From Davidsoniella eucalypti (Eukaryota > Ascomycota > Sordariomycetes > Microascales > Ceratocystidaceae), in contig RMBW01000063.1 of NCBI GenBank assembly GCA_004009845.1, forward strand, positions 62,001 to 126,000: 64,000 nucleotides of DNA. Reading direction: 5' to 3'. This document shows positions 47,504 through 59,350 of this stretch, piece after piece. Position 1 is the first letter of the stretch; each line of letters opens with the position of its first letter. The notes under the pieces were generated by a model, which did not search any database, was not told the DNA's origin, and saw only the letters and a program-made list of their open reading frames with translations. A program made the translations under genes and the position numbers.

Positions 47504-48977
47504 ATGGACCCTTCAGAAGCTCAAGTCAAGGTGTTGTTCACCACGACGCATGAGGACATTGAGCTGCCCGAAGAAAAGCGCCAACTACTTGTTCCCGCCG
47601 GTAAGCTTCGATCTACGCGGTGCCTCATGATTTAGTCTAGGCGGAGTATCAGGCTAACCCAGCAGTCACTTAGACATTAAGCGTTATGGTCTCTCCCGCA
47701 TCGTCAATTCCGAGTCTATGCTCAACACTACGACGCCGATTCCTCTCGACTTCCTTGTAAACGGCACCTTCCTACGCACTTCTCTGGCCGAGCATCTGAC
47801 CGCCAACGGCCTATCGCCCGAAACTACCGTCACCTTGCAATACGTGCCTTCTCTACTGCCGCCCGTTTATGAAGCCAGCTACGAACACGACGATTGGATT
47901 TCCGACATCGATCTATGGTCTCCCGGTACCGGTCCTGGCTCCGAGCGTCTGCTGTCTGCCTCGTACGACCGTCTGTTGCGCGTATGGGACAAATCGGGTG
48001 CTGTTCTCGCCACGTCTGCTGGTTCAGTGGGCGGCGGTCACGCTAAGCGTCTCAACACTGCACGCTGGCTCAGCGGCCGCCGCATCGCTAGTGCCGGCAT
48101 TGACGGCACCGTGCTGGTCTGGGACTACAAGGAGGATACCGATGGGTTTAGTGGCGGAAAGCTTAAGCCTATCATGGAGCTTCACGGCCACAAGAAGCAG
48201 ATCAACCGCTTGGCTACCGATGCCAAGTCTAAGCATATCTTAACTGCCGGCAGCGATGGTTGCATTGGTCTCTTTGTGGCGAGCAAGGACCAGGCGCCAG
48301 AATGGGAGGCTGAACGTGCTGCTGTGCCTATAAAGAAGCTCAAGACTAGCGTTACTGTAGCCCAACGTGGTTCTTTAGCTATGCTAAACGTCCACTCCGA
48401 CCCGGTCACCCAAGCCATCTTCCACCCCGCTGACAAAACCGTAGCGTACTCAGTCTCTCGCGACAAGTCTCTGCTGACTCTGGATCTTACCACCGGCCGC
48501 ACTGTCAGCTCGCTAATGACCATGCACCCGCTTCTCTGCGTGACCTCCCTCGGTGCTTCTTCTCCTCTTCTCGCCGCCGGTTCATCAGCACGCCACATCT
48601 CCCTATTGGATCCCCGCGAAAGCACCTCTGCTCCCAACGTGCTGACTCTACGTGGTCACACCAACATGGTCTCAGCTGTCGCTGCTGCGCCCGGTAAAGA
48701 CTACGCTATGGCATCTGCTTCGTGGGATGGTACTATCAAGATCTGGGATCTGCGTAGTGTGAGACAAGGTACGCGTGATGAGGGCAGTGGCTCAGTGTCG
48801 GAACCCATCTTCACTGTTCCCCGTGAGTGGCTCAAGGGCAAGAAACTACCCGAGGCTGGCGAGGGCGCAAAGGTGCTCGCGTTGGCTTGGGATGAGTCGT
48901 GGGGTCTGGCGTCGGGTGGTGAGGACAAGAAGGTTCAGCTGAACACAGCGGGAGATATCGCCTTGAACACCGAGTAA
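47504..48977 (+). CDS. YTM1: ribosome biogenesis protein Ytm1 (WDR12)
   Basis: Two exons, 47504-47600 and 47674-48977, separated by a 73-nt intron with a GCTAACC branch site; 466 residues. The N-terminus (VKVLFTTTHEDIELPEEK through RYGLSRIVNSESML and PLDFLVNGTFLRTSL) is the NLE/ubiquitin-like domain. The rest is a WD40 propeller, with blades such as DLWSPGTGPGSERLLSASYD, TARWLSGRRIASAGIDGTV and ASASWDGTIKIWDLRSV. In yeast, Ytm1 joins Nop7 and Erb1 in the complex needed to make 27S pre-rRNA into the 60S subunit, and its NLE domain is pulled by the AAA ATPase Rea1 for release. Length agrees with the family. Location is nucleolar and nucleoplasmic by family knowledge. It is convergent with SEC8, whose stop lies 340 bp away. 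Confidence 0.93.
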
Positions 48978-49316
48978 AAGGGGGAGCAATGAGATGAAAG
49001 CATCTGACCTGATATACAGGCGCTCCAACGTCTTGATAGGCCGTGGACGCTTGTAGATAAAAAAAGGAAGTTCAATCACGGTGTTGGGGCGTTTCACTTT
49101 AGTTATATTGCATATGTACTTGTACTTATCTTGCTTTCACAGCGTGTCCGCGTATCTGCGGAGGATAGATTCGATCATTTTTCTTTTTCTTGTCTTTTTG
49201 AAAGTCATGTCTTCTTGTTTGCATATATCAAATATTGCCATGTTCTGTCTTGTCTCTATTCCATGCCTCTATGATTATCTCTGGGTCTATGTATGTATGT
49301 ACATTAAGAGTTATGA
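48978..49316. other. convergent intergenic region YTM1/SEC8
   Basis: Contains the two 3' ends. It is T-rich on the plus strand towards 49180-49310. No further gene is seen. Confidence 0.6.
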
Positions 49317-52300
49317 TCATGATTGCCACATTGACTCGCTGAGTACTAGCATCTTATCGGCCATCTGTCTCTTGGCTGCAGAAGCCACACCACGCTCTGG
49401 ATCAGCTAGCTGTTCACTGTGACACAGGTCAAAGAGGTTCTTTAGCTCGTCGTAGGTGAACTGTTCCGACTCAGGCAAGTCCTTCATACGTTTCGCGGCC
49501 TCTAAGATCTTATCGGCGCCGCGCGTAAACATGCCGAAGTAGTTTGCCGCCCGAGCTAGATCAACACCATCTTCGACGTTCTTCAGATTCTGCTGTAGGA
49601 CAAGAATGTTCAGTTGCATTCTTCCACATCCACGAGCGTTCATTGGTGATGCTATAGGAGCGTTGGCAACAAGGATTCCCGTCACTAATCGGCCCAAGCC
49701 ACTCCGAATGTAGTGGGCCTCTCGGGCGTGGAGGAACCGAGACACAGTTTCGTCGTAGGACACGAGCTCTCCGTTGAGCTTGAGAATCTGCGGATCAGGC
49801 TCCGAGACATCCTGGTCTAGGATGTATGGGGCTGTCTTGGGTGACATGACTACACCTAGTGAGTACATGATCTGGGAACGAATCTCCATGTGTAAAGTCC
49901 GTAGTGCTGTTCCGGCAAGCTCCTCGTATGATGTGACAATGCGGTCAAAGGTCCTATGAATCAATCATTAGTATATTTGTTATCCAGCTCTAGGTTTGGA
50001 TGAGATCTTCGCTTACTGCACCGTCTCTTGAGTCAACGGTAGGTATACAGGACCACCTTCATCGGTAGTCTTATCATTCATCAGAGACCAGCGCTGGCTA
50101 GTTGCCCGCGGGATACTGCTTCTAGAAGTATCCGTTTCTTGGCGAGTGATATGACGTAGACTCTGACTCTTGGTAGCAAGCCATTTCATGCTAGTATATA
50201 TCAAACAGAGAGACGAAATAGTGTCTCGATCTTGAATGATATCATTAGGCTCAAGCTTATTCCGCGTAACATAACCCACCAGCAGGTCGGTCTCCTTCTG
50301 AAGCAGGGCCATGTCATTGAGGTCTCCATTCCAGCGCGTCTGGATGATATCGTTGATCTCACTTCCCTGTAAAGCAAACCGAGCACATGCACGGAGATCT
50401 CTATTGTCGTCTGGGACATTTTGTTGCTCCTGTGTTTTGGTGACGAGGCCCTTGAACCAAGTGAATACCCGGTCATAGTATCGCATCATTTGCGAAACAA
50501 GTAGTGAGCTTAGAGCTTGGTCGTGAGGGATTGTGCCTAACATCCGACAGAAGGCCGTGACGATCGTGAAGAACGATATGGTTCCTTTAAAGATGGGCTT
50601 CTTGGCCACAGATGACCAGTTCTGGTCCTGCTGGAAAGCGTCAATCTCGTTGAACACCGTATCTGATAGCTTTGCCAGTGTTTCGTCTAGTTGAGGTTGG
50701 AAGACGTTGACTAGAAAGTTGTCTAGGAACGATGTCAACGTTGAAGTTGCAAGATCAGACCCTGGAGGCACGATGCTCTTCAGACGTTGGAGGAACACGA
50801 GTGTAGGTGGCAACAATAGACTCATGTTGAAGACACTAGGGTCAACCAAACTCTTGTAAGTGCCGACGCCTCCCCGATCACCAAACCCGGCATTCGCGTT
50901 CTTTTGGTTATTGCGGGTGCCGAGAGCCGACTTCTTGTCGTTCTTTTCGCGGTCTGTTAGGCCAGGAACCGCGGCCTGGATGATGGCATCCAAAGCTTCC
51001 ATCTCAGTTGTGAGCTCTGCACCCTTCGCATCGGTGTCGCCAAATCGGAACAGGTGGTCTCTACTAACGTCCACTTTTCCGTTGCCGGTACTGGGATTGG
51101 GAGTTGAGCTAAACTGATATACGTCGGCATCGCTAGTAACGTAGTAGTTGAGAAGGGTACGTATCTCGTTTTGGTATAGGTTCCAAAGCTCCTTGAAACT
51201 TCCTAGGAGGGCACTGTTGTTACCAGCACCTTCGCGACGGATAAGAGCCTTGATAGACTCATGGAACATCCTGTGGCCTTCAGCAATAGCTTCGAATTTT
51301 CCATATAGAGTCCACAAAAGATCGTAGATGACATCTGCCCGCATTTGTGTTTCGCGGTTACCGTAGATTCCAAGTCCATTGCTGTTACTATTGCCTCCGT
51401 TTCCACCCCTGAGGGAACTAGGATGCCGTTGATCAACCTCATTGACTGTCTCGTTAGCTATCTGGAATAGCTCAACTGGTAACCGTTGTTTGAGGTTTTC
51501 GACAGCGTTTTGTAGGCGACCAAGTTTGTTGAGAGATTCAACTAGTAGACCGATGTATTCAAATGTATCTGCTTCTGGGTTCTTAGCAGGATCTTCGACA
51601 ACCGGCTTCTCGAAGTCGATACCATCAAGAATGTGCTCGAAGGGCAGTAGATCTGAGCCACTAGACATTGGACCATGGTGCTTGGCGATGCCTTGCCACC
51701 GCTCCTGGCAGTACGGGGATTTCAGATAAAGATGTTCGTGTAGCTCCTCCACCAAGATGTCCATCAAAGCAGTCTCCTGATTCGCCAAGTAACTTCTGAG
51801 ATCGCTCAGAGCGCCGATATCGTCGAGTTCCGGCTTGCGCAGTTTCCGTAACGCATTCTGGAGAACATCGACCGCAGTTAGGAACCGCTTCTCGGAGATA
51901 CGGGCTTCGAGTTGATCTGGAACAGAACGTAGGTCTTCCAACTGGTCGAGAACTTGAATCAAGCCATCGTACATCTGTGACATGACCGAGAGTTTCTTAA
52001 GCTCTGGATCAGGGTTGCACAGGCCGACTTTAGCTCCTACTAATGTCTCTTTCAAGCTAGCGACCCGAAGCTGTGAAGCCTGGATACTGTTTTGGATCTG
52101 ATGAAAAGTACCAATAGAACTGTTGAAACCCTGATGGTGTTCATGGACAATACCCTTGAGCGAGCTTTGCAACATGTCGTGGGTTTTCTGGAAATTCCGA
52201 TACTCATGAGCGCGTCCAACAGAGCTATTGTCTAGCAATTGCAGAGCCAGCTGCACTGGGACACAGTCATTAGCACAAAGAGCAGGCCACTCTTTGCGGA

Positions 52301-52919
52301 TATATTCTAGAACTTGGTTGATCTGTCGCTCGGCATTACTCTCGGGTGCCCTCCGCTGCTGCTCGGCAACAGCTTCTTGTTGCTGCAAGCGGGACTGCTG
52401 TATGCTTTGGGTAGAAATGTCGTCGCGCATATTCATCCGGTCGTTGAGACGATTTCTGCTCGGCATGGCGCGCATAGAAGACTGCGAGGGTGGCACTGGT
52501 TGTTGCATACCAGGCTGTGGCGATCTCGAGCGGGCATTGCCATTATTTAGGGAGACACCGCCGGGCGAGTCGAATCGTTCGCGCGCAGAGCGCATGCTAG
52601 GGGCCGCGGAGCTGCCAGAGCTAGCGCCTCCTCCATTGCCATTGGCGTAACCGTAGCTGCCGTTGCGCATGTCCATACCAGCACCTCCTCCAGGCGGGGC
52701 TGGCCGTGGAGGCGCTGAGCGGTCGCCGATGGGCCGGCCACGTGAAGGAGGAACGGCTACTCCACCGTTGCTGTTGTATGGATCGTAGTCGCCCGGTGGC
52801 GGGTTTGGGTCTCGTTGTGATATTTGCTGGGTTTGCGCAGGGCCAAAGCTGCCATAGCCGTTGCTACGTGGTTGCGTTGGCCGCCCATTTGGCGGAGTAA
52901 ACTGCCTATTAGAAGACAT
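49317..52919 (-). CDS. SEC8: exocyst complex subunit Sec8
   Basis: Two exons on the minus strand, 50017-52919 and 49317-49953; the 63-nt intron has donor GTAAGC and branch TACTAAT, and joins to read ETVQTFDRIVTSYEELAG. The product is 1179 residues, the usual size for fungal Sec8. Residues 1 to about 190 are disordered, rich in Pro, Gly, Asn and Ser. The Sec8 N-terminal domain follows, beginning near residue 200 with INQVLEYIRKEWPAL and continuing with MLQSSLKGIVHEHHQGFNSS. The long helical body runs to the end, including NIEDG-like NLKNVEDGVDLARAANYFG near the C-terminus. Sec8 is part of the eight-subunit exocyst tethering secretory vesicles at growth sites such as hyphal tips. An in-frame ATG 30 codons upstream (53009) exists, but MSSNRQF at 52919 looks like the natural start. 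Confidence 0.93.
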
Positions 52920-53780
52920 TATGGAGACTGCGGGTAGTCGGTGATTAGATGAATTAAGGGCGGATGATGAGAGACGGAGGTTCGAGTGGATAGTGAATGC
53001 CGCTGTCACATGGTAATTCGACAGATATCAGGTCGGAGAAGTTGGAGGGGCGGCGGGATGTTGAGAACGAAAACAAGACGCCCAGCTGCAAAAGCAGGGG
53101 AACTCTTGGGGATGCTGAAATTCGAGGGCTATCGAGACAAGTATCAGAAGTCGTCGTGACCTTTGGATGAATCGGACAGGCAGATTTTAGGCTCAATACA
53201 TAAAAACAAATAGCTTAACCGGTCCCAGAGCTCCAAAGTGATGTTCGACGACTTGCTTCAACTAGCCTCTAAGTAGGTCGAAGTCGACGACATCTGGAGC
53301 AGGAGCTTCAGCCAATCACAGACGTGGACGTGTCGGAACAGCGGGGCGTCAGCTGCAGCCTATGAGTCTTGCCAGCTGACAGCAGCTCTGAGAAGGACTC
53401 CACATAAGCAGTACCGAGCAACGAACCCTGTAGCTGCAACTACTCAAAGCCAACGCTCGGTCAACCAGTTAGAAGCGACTTTCGACGCCAATTGACCCTC
53501 CGAACTTGATTCTTGCGCTTTATCTCTATCCACAGAAGCTCCATCTGCCTATTTCCAAATCTATCGTGATTTTAGAGTCGTATCTTCTCTTGCGATATTG
53601 CCGCGATATTTACGCGATCCTTCCATTCACGCCGACTCGTCTCCTTCTTTCGCTGGTCGAAACATCTCCAGATTACGCAACAGTCTTGACGCCGAATTAC
53701 CCGACGCCTAGCTTCTTGCGTCGAAATCCACGTCTTCGACCTATTCAAGCTCAACCTCCCACTACCGACTCCCGCCCGTC
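52920..53780. promoter_or_regulatory. shared divergent promoter region SEC8 / VPS68-like
   Basis: 861 bp between the start codons of two divergently transcribed genes. It holds both promoters and leaders. The plus-strand side near 53500-53780 is CT-rich. No TATA box stands out, consistent with housekeeping expression; individual sites were not resolved. Confidence 0.5.
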
Positions 53781-54443
53781 ATGGACACCGAGCGCCTCTT
53801 CAAGTTCCGCCGTCCCGAGTGGATGAACAGCATCATGGCCCGCAATGGCGGCGTCTACACTGCTGGTGGCCTGGTACGACATCCTATTCCGCCTTGCCTT
53901 CCTCAGCGCATGCGCTAACCTTATGTCACTTCTTTTATTACAATATTTAGTTCTCTCTAGCCTTCTACATCATGCTGGACTCGGCCGTCTGGTCCAAATC
54001 CGCTCGCAACGCCACAGATGTGCACGTTTCGTTTGCCGATTGGCTTCCACTCATATTCAGCAGTCTCGGCATGCTGATCATCAACTCGGTCGAGAAACAG
54101 CGCTTGAGCGCCGACTCTATTGGATACTCGGGTGACGTTGCTTGGCAGGCGCGCGTTGTTTTGTTCCTCGGATTTGCTGCGCTAGCCGGCGGTATGGCTG
54201 GTGGCGTGACGGTGTTTGTGCTCAAATATGCGGTTCCAAGCGTCGCGATGCCTGCACTAAACATGGGCATTGAAAACGTTGTTTCGAATGCCCTTGTTGG
54301 ACTAAGGTAAGCTGAGATTGTTCTCATTTTTTTTTGCAAATATTATGAAATATACCATTTACTAACTCTTTGCTTCTAGCTGTGTCGTTCTTTGGGTTAG
54401 CCAAAACATGGAGGATGAATACTCGTACAATCTGGCTCTGTGA
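53781..54443 (+). CDS. VPS68: Vps68/TMEM50-family membrane protein
   Basis: Three exons, 53781-53873, 53951-54306 and 54380-54443, with introns of 77 and 73 nt and phases that join cleanly; 170 residues. The N-terminus MDTERLFKFRRPEW is cytosolic-like. It is followed by four hydrophobic segments: LFSLAFYIMLDSAVW, WLPLIFSSLGMLIIN, VVLFLGFAALAGGMAGGVT with VFVLKY, and VGLSCVVLWVSQN. This order, the length and the motif NSVEKQRLSADS after the second segment fit the Vps68/TMEM50 (UPF0220) family. Yeast Vps68 is an endosomal protein acting with Vps55 in sorting from endosomes to the vacuole. The second exon boundary falls inside the last helix (LVG-L-S). It shares a promoter region with SEC8 and is convergent with the exonuclease gene. 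Confidence 0.88.
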
Positions 54444-54856
54444 GCTAGTTGACGTTGTTTGTACTTCCATAATGATTATGTCTATATATCGCACTATTTT
54501 TCGACACGTCTTCTTCTCAAGGTCCATTTAGTTGGTTATCATGAAGTCTTTGTAGAGCTGTTATTGTACGACACAGTCCTGAATTTCTATACACTTTTTG
54601 TTTAATCTCGATGTAAATCTTGATATTCAGCATGTCATCTTTCCCGGGGCTTTTTCCAATGTTTCTTTCCCACATATCTGTTTTGCCACTTGTTACTTGC
54701 TAAGGGTTGAGTAGTGATGTTCCCTCTTATATTTACTGTTGTTGTTCTGTGGTATCATGAATTGATTAATCAGACCTTATCTTCCTTCTCTCGTATATGC
54801 CGTTGACTTCATTCGTCTCCCTCGATGCCACTGGGATATCGCATATCGTATTGACA
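54444..54856. other. convergent intergenic region
   Basis: Holds the 3' ends of the VPS68-like gene and the exonuclease gene. T-rich on the plus strand; no gene seen. Confidence 0.6.
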
Positions 54857-57378
54857 TTATTCCATCGGTCGTATATTGTCGTAACAAACAAAGTCGCTCT
54901 CATCATATGGCGGGGTCTGAGTTAAGACTTCATCCACCTCTTGCTCCATATTTACATCATCTTCAGCTTCCTTTACCTCGATATTTACAGGTTCCACTAA
55001 ACCACTTGGTGTTGACTCATCTTCTATATTCACCATAGTTTCTTGTTCCTTCTCCGTAGTTTGAATTGCCTGTACAGCCGCGGCAGCTTCAGTGATATCC
55101 GAGAAATCGGAAGCCTCTTCCACCACAATTTTGTTAGCCGGTGGTTGAGAATCGATGACATGCTTTGGAATATCGTTTTGTGAGACAAAGGCCTCCATCT
55201 TATCCATCTCATCCATCGGTGGCAATGACTTCATAGCTCGCTCAAGCGCCACTCTCATCATAAGGCCCTTCATAGGGACGCCTTGTTTATCAAGGTCGAT
55301 AACCTCTGGTGGGAGAATGGCCTTATACCGGAGGTGCTTGTGCCAAGCAGAAAGACCCGGGACTACTTCCTTTTGAAGCCTTTGCACGTCATATTCGAAG
55401 CTCTCGGATTTGATGGCTTCCATGATGTAAGAAGTAACAGTGACTAGTGCCAAAGGCGGCTCACGCAGCATCTTGGAAATATCCGTCGGTGAATGTCCTC
55501 GTTCATGCCATAAATAAAAAGCGCGCAAGAATGGGATTCTAAGTTTCGAATCTGCCGTCGTTTTCTCTAGATATGATTTGGCCCACGATAGGGAATCACT
55601 GAGTAAGCCATCGCGGTCAATCTCGTCGTAAGAACAATACTCTTCGTCAGGTTCAAAGTGAACAGTGTCTCTTAGAGCAAGTTCCAACTTCTCAATGTCA
55701 AACACTTTAGCCAGAGCTTCCAAATTTGTATCGCGGTCTTCAAAGATAGGTGAATCCAACAAAGCCACTTCTGGGAGAACTGGATCGGTCTTTGGTGTCG
55801 TATCAACGACTGGCTTTGGAGTAGGTGCTACTTCGATTTGCTCTGTCTTAGTTATGGTATGTGTCTCTATCGCCTCAACTATGACGGACTCAGTACTTTC
55901 AGCTAAACTTGATTCATCAAGGGTAGTCTCTTCGATGGCATTTTGAGACTTGATTACAGAATCGGAGCTAGCAACAGCAGACGTCACGGTAACTCTTTTA
56001 GTGCGTTTAGTTTTCTTCATATCAGATTCGTCAAGGACCGGGATAGGAAGGCCAAGTTCTGCAAAGTGTGGCGCTGGTGGTACTGGGTCTAGTGACAGCC
56101 GTATATCTTCGTAAACCTGGTAAAGTTGGATACCAGCATAAGCATCGGAGGCAGAGTCTATCACAGATCAGTAAAAAATAACATGGAACTATAGACCAAT
56201 GAGTGTAACTCACAAATAACTTGGGCGATAGATAATGGTACAGACCAATCTCCAGTTCTGACCTCTCCTTTGAAGAGTGGAAGTTTGAGATACTCTTGTA
56301 CCTGGTCAGCAAGTCTAACTGTCTTCTTGTTGATAAGACTGAACTCCCTTGCCGGAGTGTGCTTGATAACTTTTTGCATGTTGCTCAGCTCGACGATACC
56401 CTTCACGTCTACATTAAGGAAGGTCTTTAAGCGTGTACAGTCAGCCTTGATGCAGACGCCGCATTTGCGCACATTTTCGTCTCCAAGCAGACGCTCCAGA
56501 GACTCAGACATTAATTCATCATCTGGCTCTGTGAAGAGCGCAACATGAAAGAGTGCAATGTGGCCGGGACTAGCAATCTGTATCAGAGAAACGTTCTTCC
56601 GTACGCCGTCCCAACGTGACGATTCAGAAATCCATTCAAGATCCAGGCCAATAACAGGTTCGTTCATGAAGTACCGCTTAACAGTACGTTCCATAGTGTG
56701 CCTGCTACGGCAATAGTGGACTTGAACCTTCGTTGGCTGGCCATTGGCGTCGGGTGGGCCACGATATAGCGAGTAGCTCCAGAACGAACCTTGCGTGAAC
56801 TTGGTAGCATCGCGTGCTGCCTCATATAAATCTTTAGGCATATTGAACGGCAGCGAGCTAACTGGGGGTTCATCCGGGTCTATCGGTGTAGGGGATTCCC
56901 GGACCGGAGCAGATTTCCAGCTTCTAGCCGACGAAGCATATTTGTTTGAGTCCTCTTCGTCTTCTTCGGGAGGTATAATTTGCTTAGAATTACGAATCGG
57001 AGTCGACATAGCAATCACATCGTCAGTATCCAGCATGCTAGGAGCAACTGACTGAACTGAGCTCGCGAAACGGATTCCCCGATCAGGCGTCCAGGTTGTA
57101 AGCGGTCGTGGGTTGGCGAGCCCGAGAAACGACGCTGAAAGCACAGCCTGTGGATCTCGTGAGCTATTGTTCAGGCGAGACGAAAGCAGCGCGGGAGATT
57201 GCGACAACGAGCGTTGTAAGCCGGGAATCATGCCGGGTACGGACGCCATAGTAGAGGAGGCGCCGATATGGTTTCGGTGGGGGTAGTAGGTGGGCTGTTG
57301 GTTGTGGAAGCCTCCGTTTGAAGCACTAGCAGAAAGCCTCGCCCGTGCATTAGCATTTCCTCGTCCGAAAGCCATCAT
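54857..57378 (-). CDS. DEDDy 3'-5' exonuclease-domain protein
   Basis: Two exons on the minus strand, 56214-57378 and 54857-56157 (56-nt intron, donor GTGAGT); 821 residues. Residues 1 to about 210 are disordered. The RNase D/Werner-type exonuclease fold runs from about 215 to 405. Exo I is PVIGLDLEW with D246 and E248, Exo II is CIKADCTRL with D313, and Exo III is YSASDAYAG with Y389 and D393. All four acidic metal ligands and the tyrosine are therefore present, predicting an active 3'-5' nuclease on RNA or DNA. The intron splits Exo III exactly inside the tyrosine codon. The roughly 410 residues after the nuclease are acidic, with short conserved-looking blocks (FLRAFYLWHERGHSPTDISK) followed by low-complexity Glu/Thr-rich sequence. 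No HRDC or helicase domain is seen. The substrate cannot be predicted. The start is the first of two adjacent ATGs. It is divergent to LSM5. Confidence 0.88.
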
Positions 57379-57930
57379 GATAGACGGCTGGGTTTCCGCT
57401 ATATCATCCAGGAGCGGCAGTTTTCTAGCGATATAGGGCTGTCTCTGTCTCCAGAGTATTTGTATAATGCAATGCACAATGCAATCCGCCAGAAGCGAAA
57501 TAGGCTGTCGTCGTTGGTGCCTAGAATGGCTACGCCGTTTGGATCTATTTTCCTTGCTATGTTGATGCAGCGCGGGATCAAGAACGCCCCTCTAACCTGC
57601 AGTCGGATTTATGACCCCGTTGTATATTTGTATGCTATAGAAAGCCCTTTCTCTCTATTTTCCATCTTCTTTTCTTTACTAAGACCTATTAAGACAAACC
57701 TAAGGATTGACCGTGCTCTATGTAGCGTTGTCTGTCAGCTGCCAGAGAGGCATGCGCCAGCTGCCAGGCAGACTCCGTTTGCTATGCTTTGCCACGATGA
57801 ATGGCCAATAGGTTAAGGCCTCAGTAAAAGCTAGTGATGTAGGCACATTTCGAGGTTTTCATCACACTTTGAAATTATCTTTACCTACGTGCAATTTCAC
57901 AGTGAAGTTCACCATCTCACATCGCTCACT
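57379..57930. promoter_or_regulatory. shared divergent promoter region exonuclease / LSM5
   Basis: 552 bp between two divergent start codons of nucleic-acid-metabolism genes. A CT-rich stretch lies at 57640-57690. No clear TATA box. A plus-strand frame at 57460-57816 runs through it without recognisable sequence and is taken as chance. Confidence 0.5.
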
Positions 57931-58478
57931 ATGGCCTCTCAACTTCTTCCATTAGGTAACCATCAATCATCACTGTATCTCGTGTATCTGAACACTGGCT
58001 AACTATTTGCTTCACAGAGCTCATCGACAAGTGCGTTGGCTCCCGCATCTGGGTCATCATGAAGGGCGAAAAGGGTTCGTTTCATCCATTGTCTAAATAT
58101 GCTTCCACGCAATATCCTAACATTAAGCATAGAGTTTTCCGGAACCCTTCTTGGCTTTGATGATTATGTTAGTATGTATCATCTTGAAATACCACCATTT
58201 CCATAATTCAAAGCTAACCCTTTTATCAGACATGGTCCTGGAAGATGTCACTGAGTTGTATGTTGACTTGAACAAATAATCCTCTACATGTGCGAAAAAC
58301 TAACTTTCTATAGCGACTACTCTGGTAACCAAACCAAGTTACCCAAAATCCTGCTTAATGGTAACAATGTCTGCATGGTAAGTCACACGTTTCGCCCTCT
58401 TCAGTCATCTTGCAAACTTCTAACATGACCATACAGTTGATACCTGGTGGTGAAGGCCCTGTTGCTGCCTCGGCATAA
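57931..58478 (+). CDS. LSM5: U6 snRNA-associated Sm-like protein LSm5
   Basis: Six short exons: 57931-57955, 58018-58074, 58133-58171, 58230-58257, 58314-58377 and 58437-58478. The five introns are 56-62 nt with standard GT-AG ends, and every phase joins. The product is 84 residues, starting MASQLLPLELIDKCVGSRIW. The Sm1 motif is seen as IWVIMKGEKEFSGTLLGFDD followed by a YVNMVLEDV strand; the Sm2 motif is ILLNGNNVCMLIPGG. The second-residue pattern and the ELIDKCVGS start are those of LSm5 rather than other LSm proteins. LSm5 sits in the LSm2-8 ring on the U6 snRNA 3' end in the nucleus and in the LSm1-7 ring in cytoplasmic mRNA decay. Its exons are too short to appear as a long open frame. 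It is convergent with RPB11. Confidence 0.93.
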
Positions 58479-58816
58479 TCATAATGTTTAGTAATGACCC
58501 CATGAATACATGAATGAATACCCGGGTTTCCAGAATCCCAGAATCCCATGTTGTTGGTGTCTTGCATTTTGAGGGTATGTCCCTGCGATAGATTGCATGG
58601 TGTAGTTCTATCTATATACCAAAAAGAAAACAAGGCAATATAAGTGCAAAATCCGAAGCCTATATCATTGAGCTATGATCAATGATGGCCTAAGTGATCC
58701 GTGAAACGCCTACCCGCTATAAAACAAAAGACAATCATTATGAAATCAAGTTCCAAGCATTGTGCATCGTCTTGTGTACATCAACAAGACTCCCGGATGG
58801 GTTAGCATCCGAGCAC
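58479..58816. other. convergent intergenic region LSM5/RPB11
   Basis: Contains the two 3' ends and no further gene. Confidence 0.6.
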
Positions 58817-59350
58817 TTAGTGCAAGCTGTCTCCTGCAGAAACCATGCGACGCAGCTCCCATTCGCGGGTGAATTCGTTGCTAAAGGTGGAAAGATCACG
58901 CATAAGCTTCTTGATGATCTCCATGAGAATCTCGCGGGGAGAGATTGTTCCATCTGTCTGGATACGGATGAACATTTCAGGCACATTAGGGTGACCAACT
59001 AAAAATGGTTGTCAATAATTTTTCACCCTCGGTATTTAGAAAACAAAATCTTACTCTTGTAACCGGCCATCATGACATTCTTGTGCTTCTTCAGGTGCTC
59101 GGAAAGCAAGTTGCCAATAGTGTGATCTTCTTTGCGAAGGATGAAGTCGGAGCAGTGAGGCAAGCCTACGGACAGTTAGTGTACGATTCAATGGATGATT
59201 GCGGACATCATTGTTCAGCTTACCAGCAAAAGGCTTCTCCTCAACCTTTTTCTCGCCTTCACCAAGAAGGAAGAGTTCGGTACTGTGAAGTTAGTATATC
59301 ATGTTTAGCTATAGAATATCAGGAAATGCTTACCGATCGGGCGCGTTCAT
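58817..59350 (-). CDS. RPB11: RNA polymerase II subunit Rpb11
   Basis: Four exons on the minus strand: 59334-59350, 59224-59282, 59055-59165 and 58817-58998; introns of 51, 58 and 56 nt. The product is 122 residues (yeast Rpb11 is about 120). It begins MNAPDRTELFLLGEGEKKVE, continues with FILRKEDHTIGNLLSEHLKK, the typical 'DHTIGNLL' dimerisation motif, and ends with FIRIQTDGTISPREIL and EFTREWELRRMV. The QTDG and DHTIGN motifs separate it from the AC19 paralogue of RNA polymerases I and III. Rpb11 pairs with Rpb3 to start assembly of the Pol II core. The first exon is only 17 nt and ends inside the Arg codon of MNAPDR. The gene is therefore easily missed by automatic annotation. Convergent with LSM5. 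Confidence 0.93.

Noticed and set aside
52920..53009. Upstream in-frame ATG extending Sec8 by 30 residues
   Set aside because: The extension has no family-like sequence, and MSSNRQF at 52919 gives a start typical for fungal Sec8. RNA 5' ends would decide.
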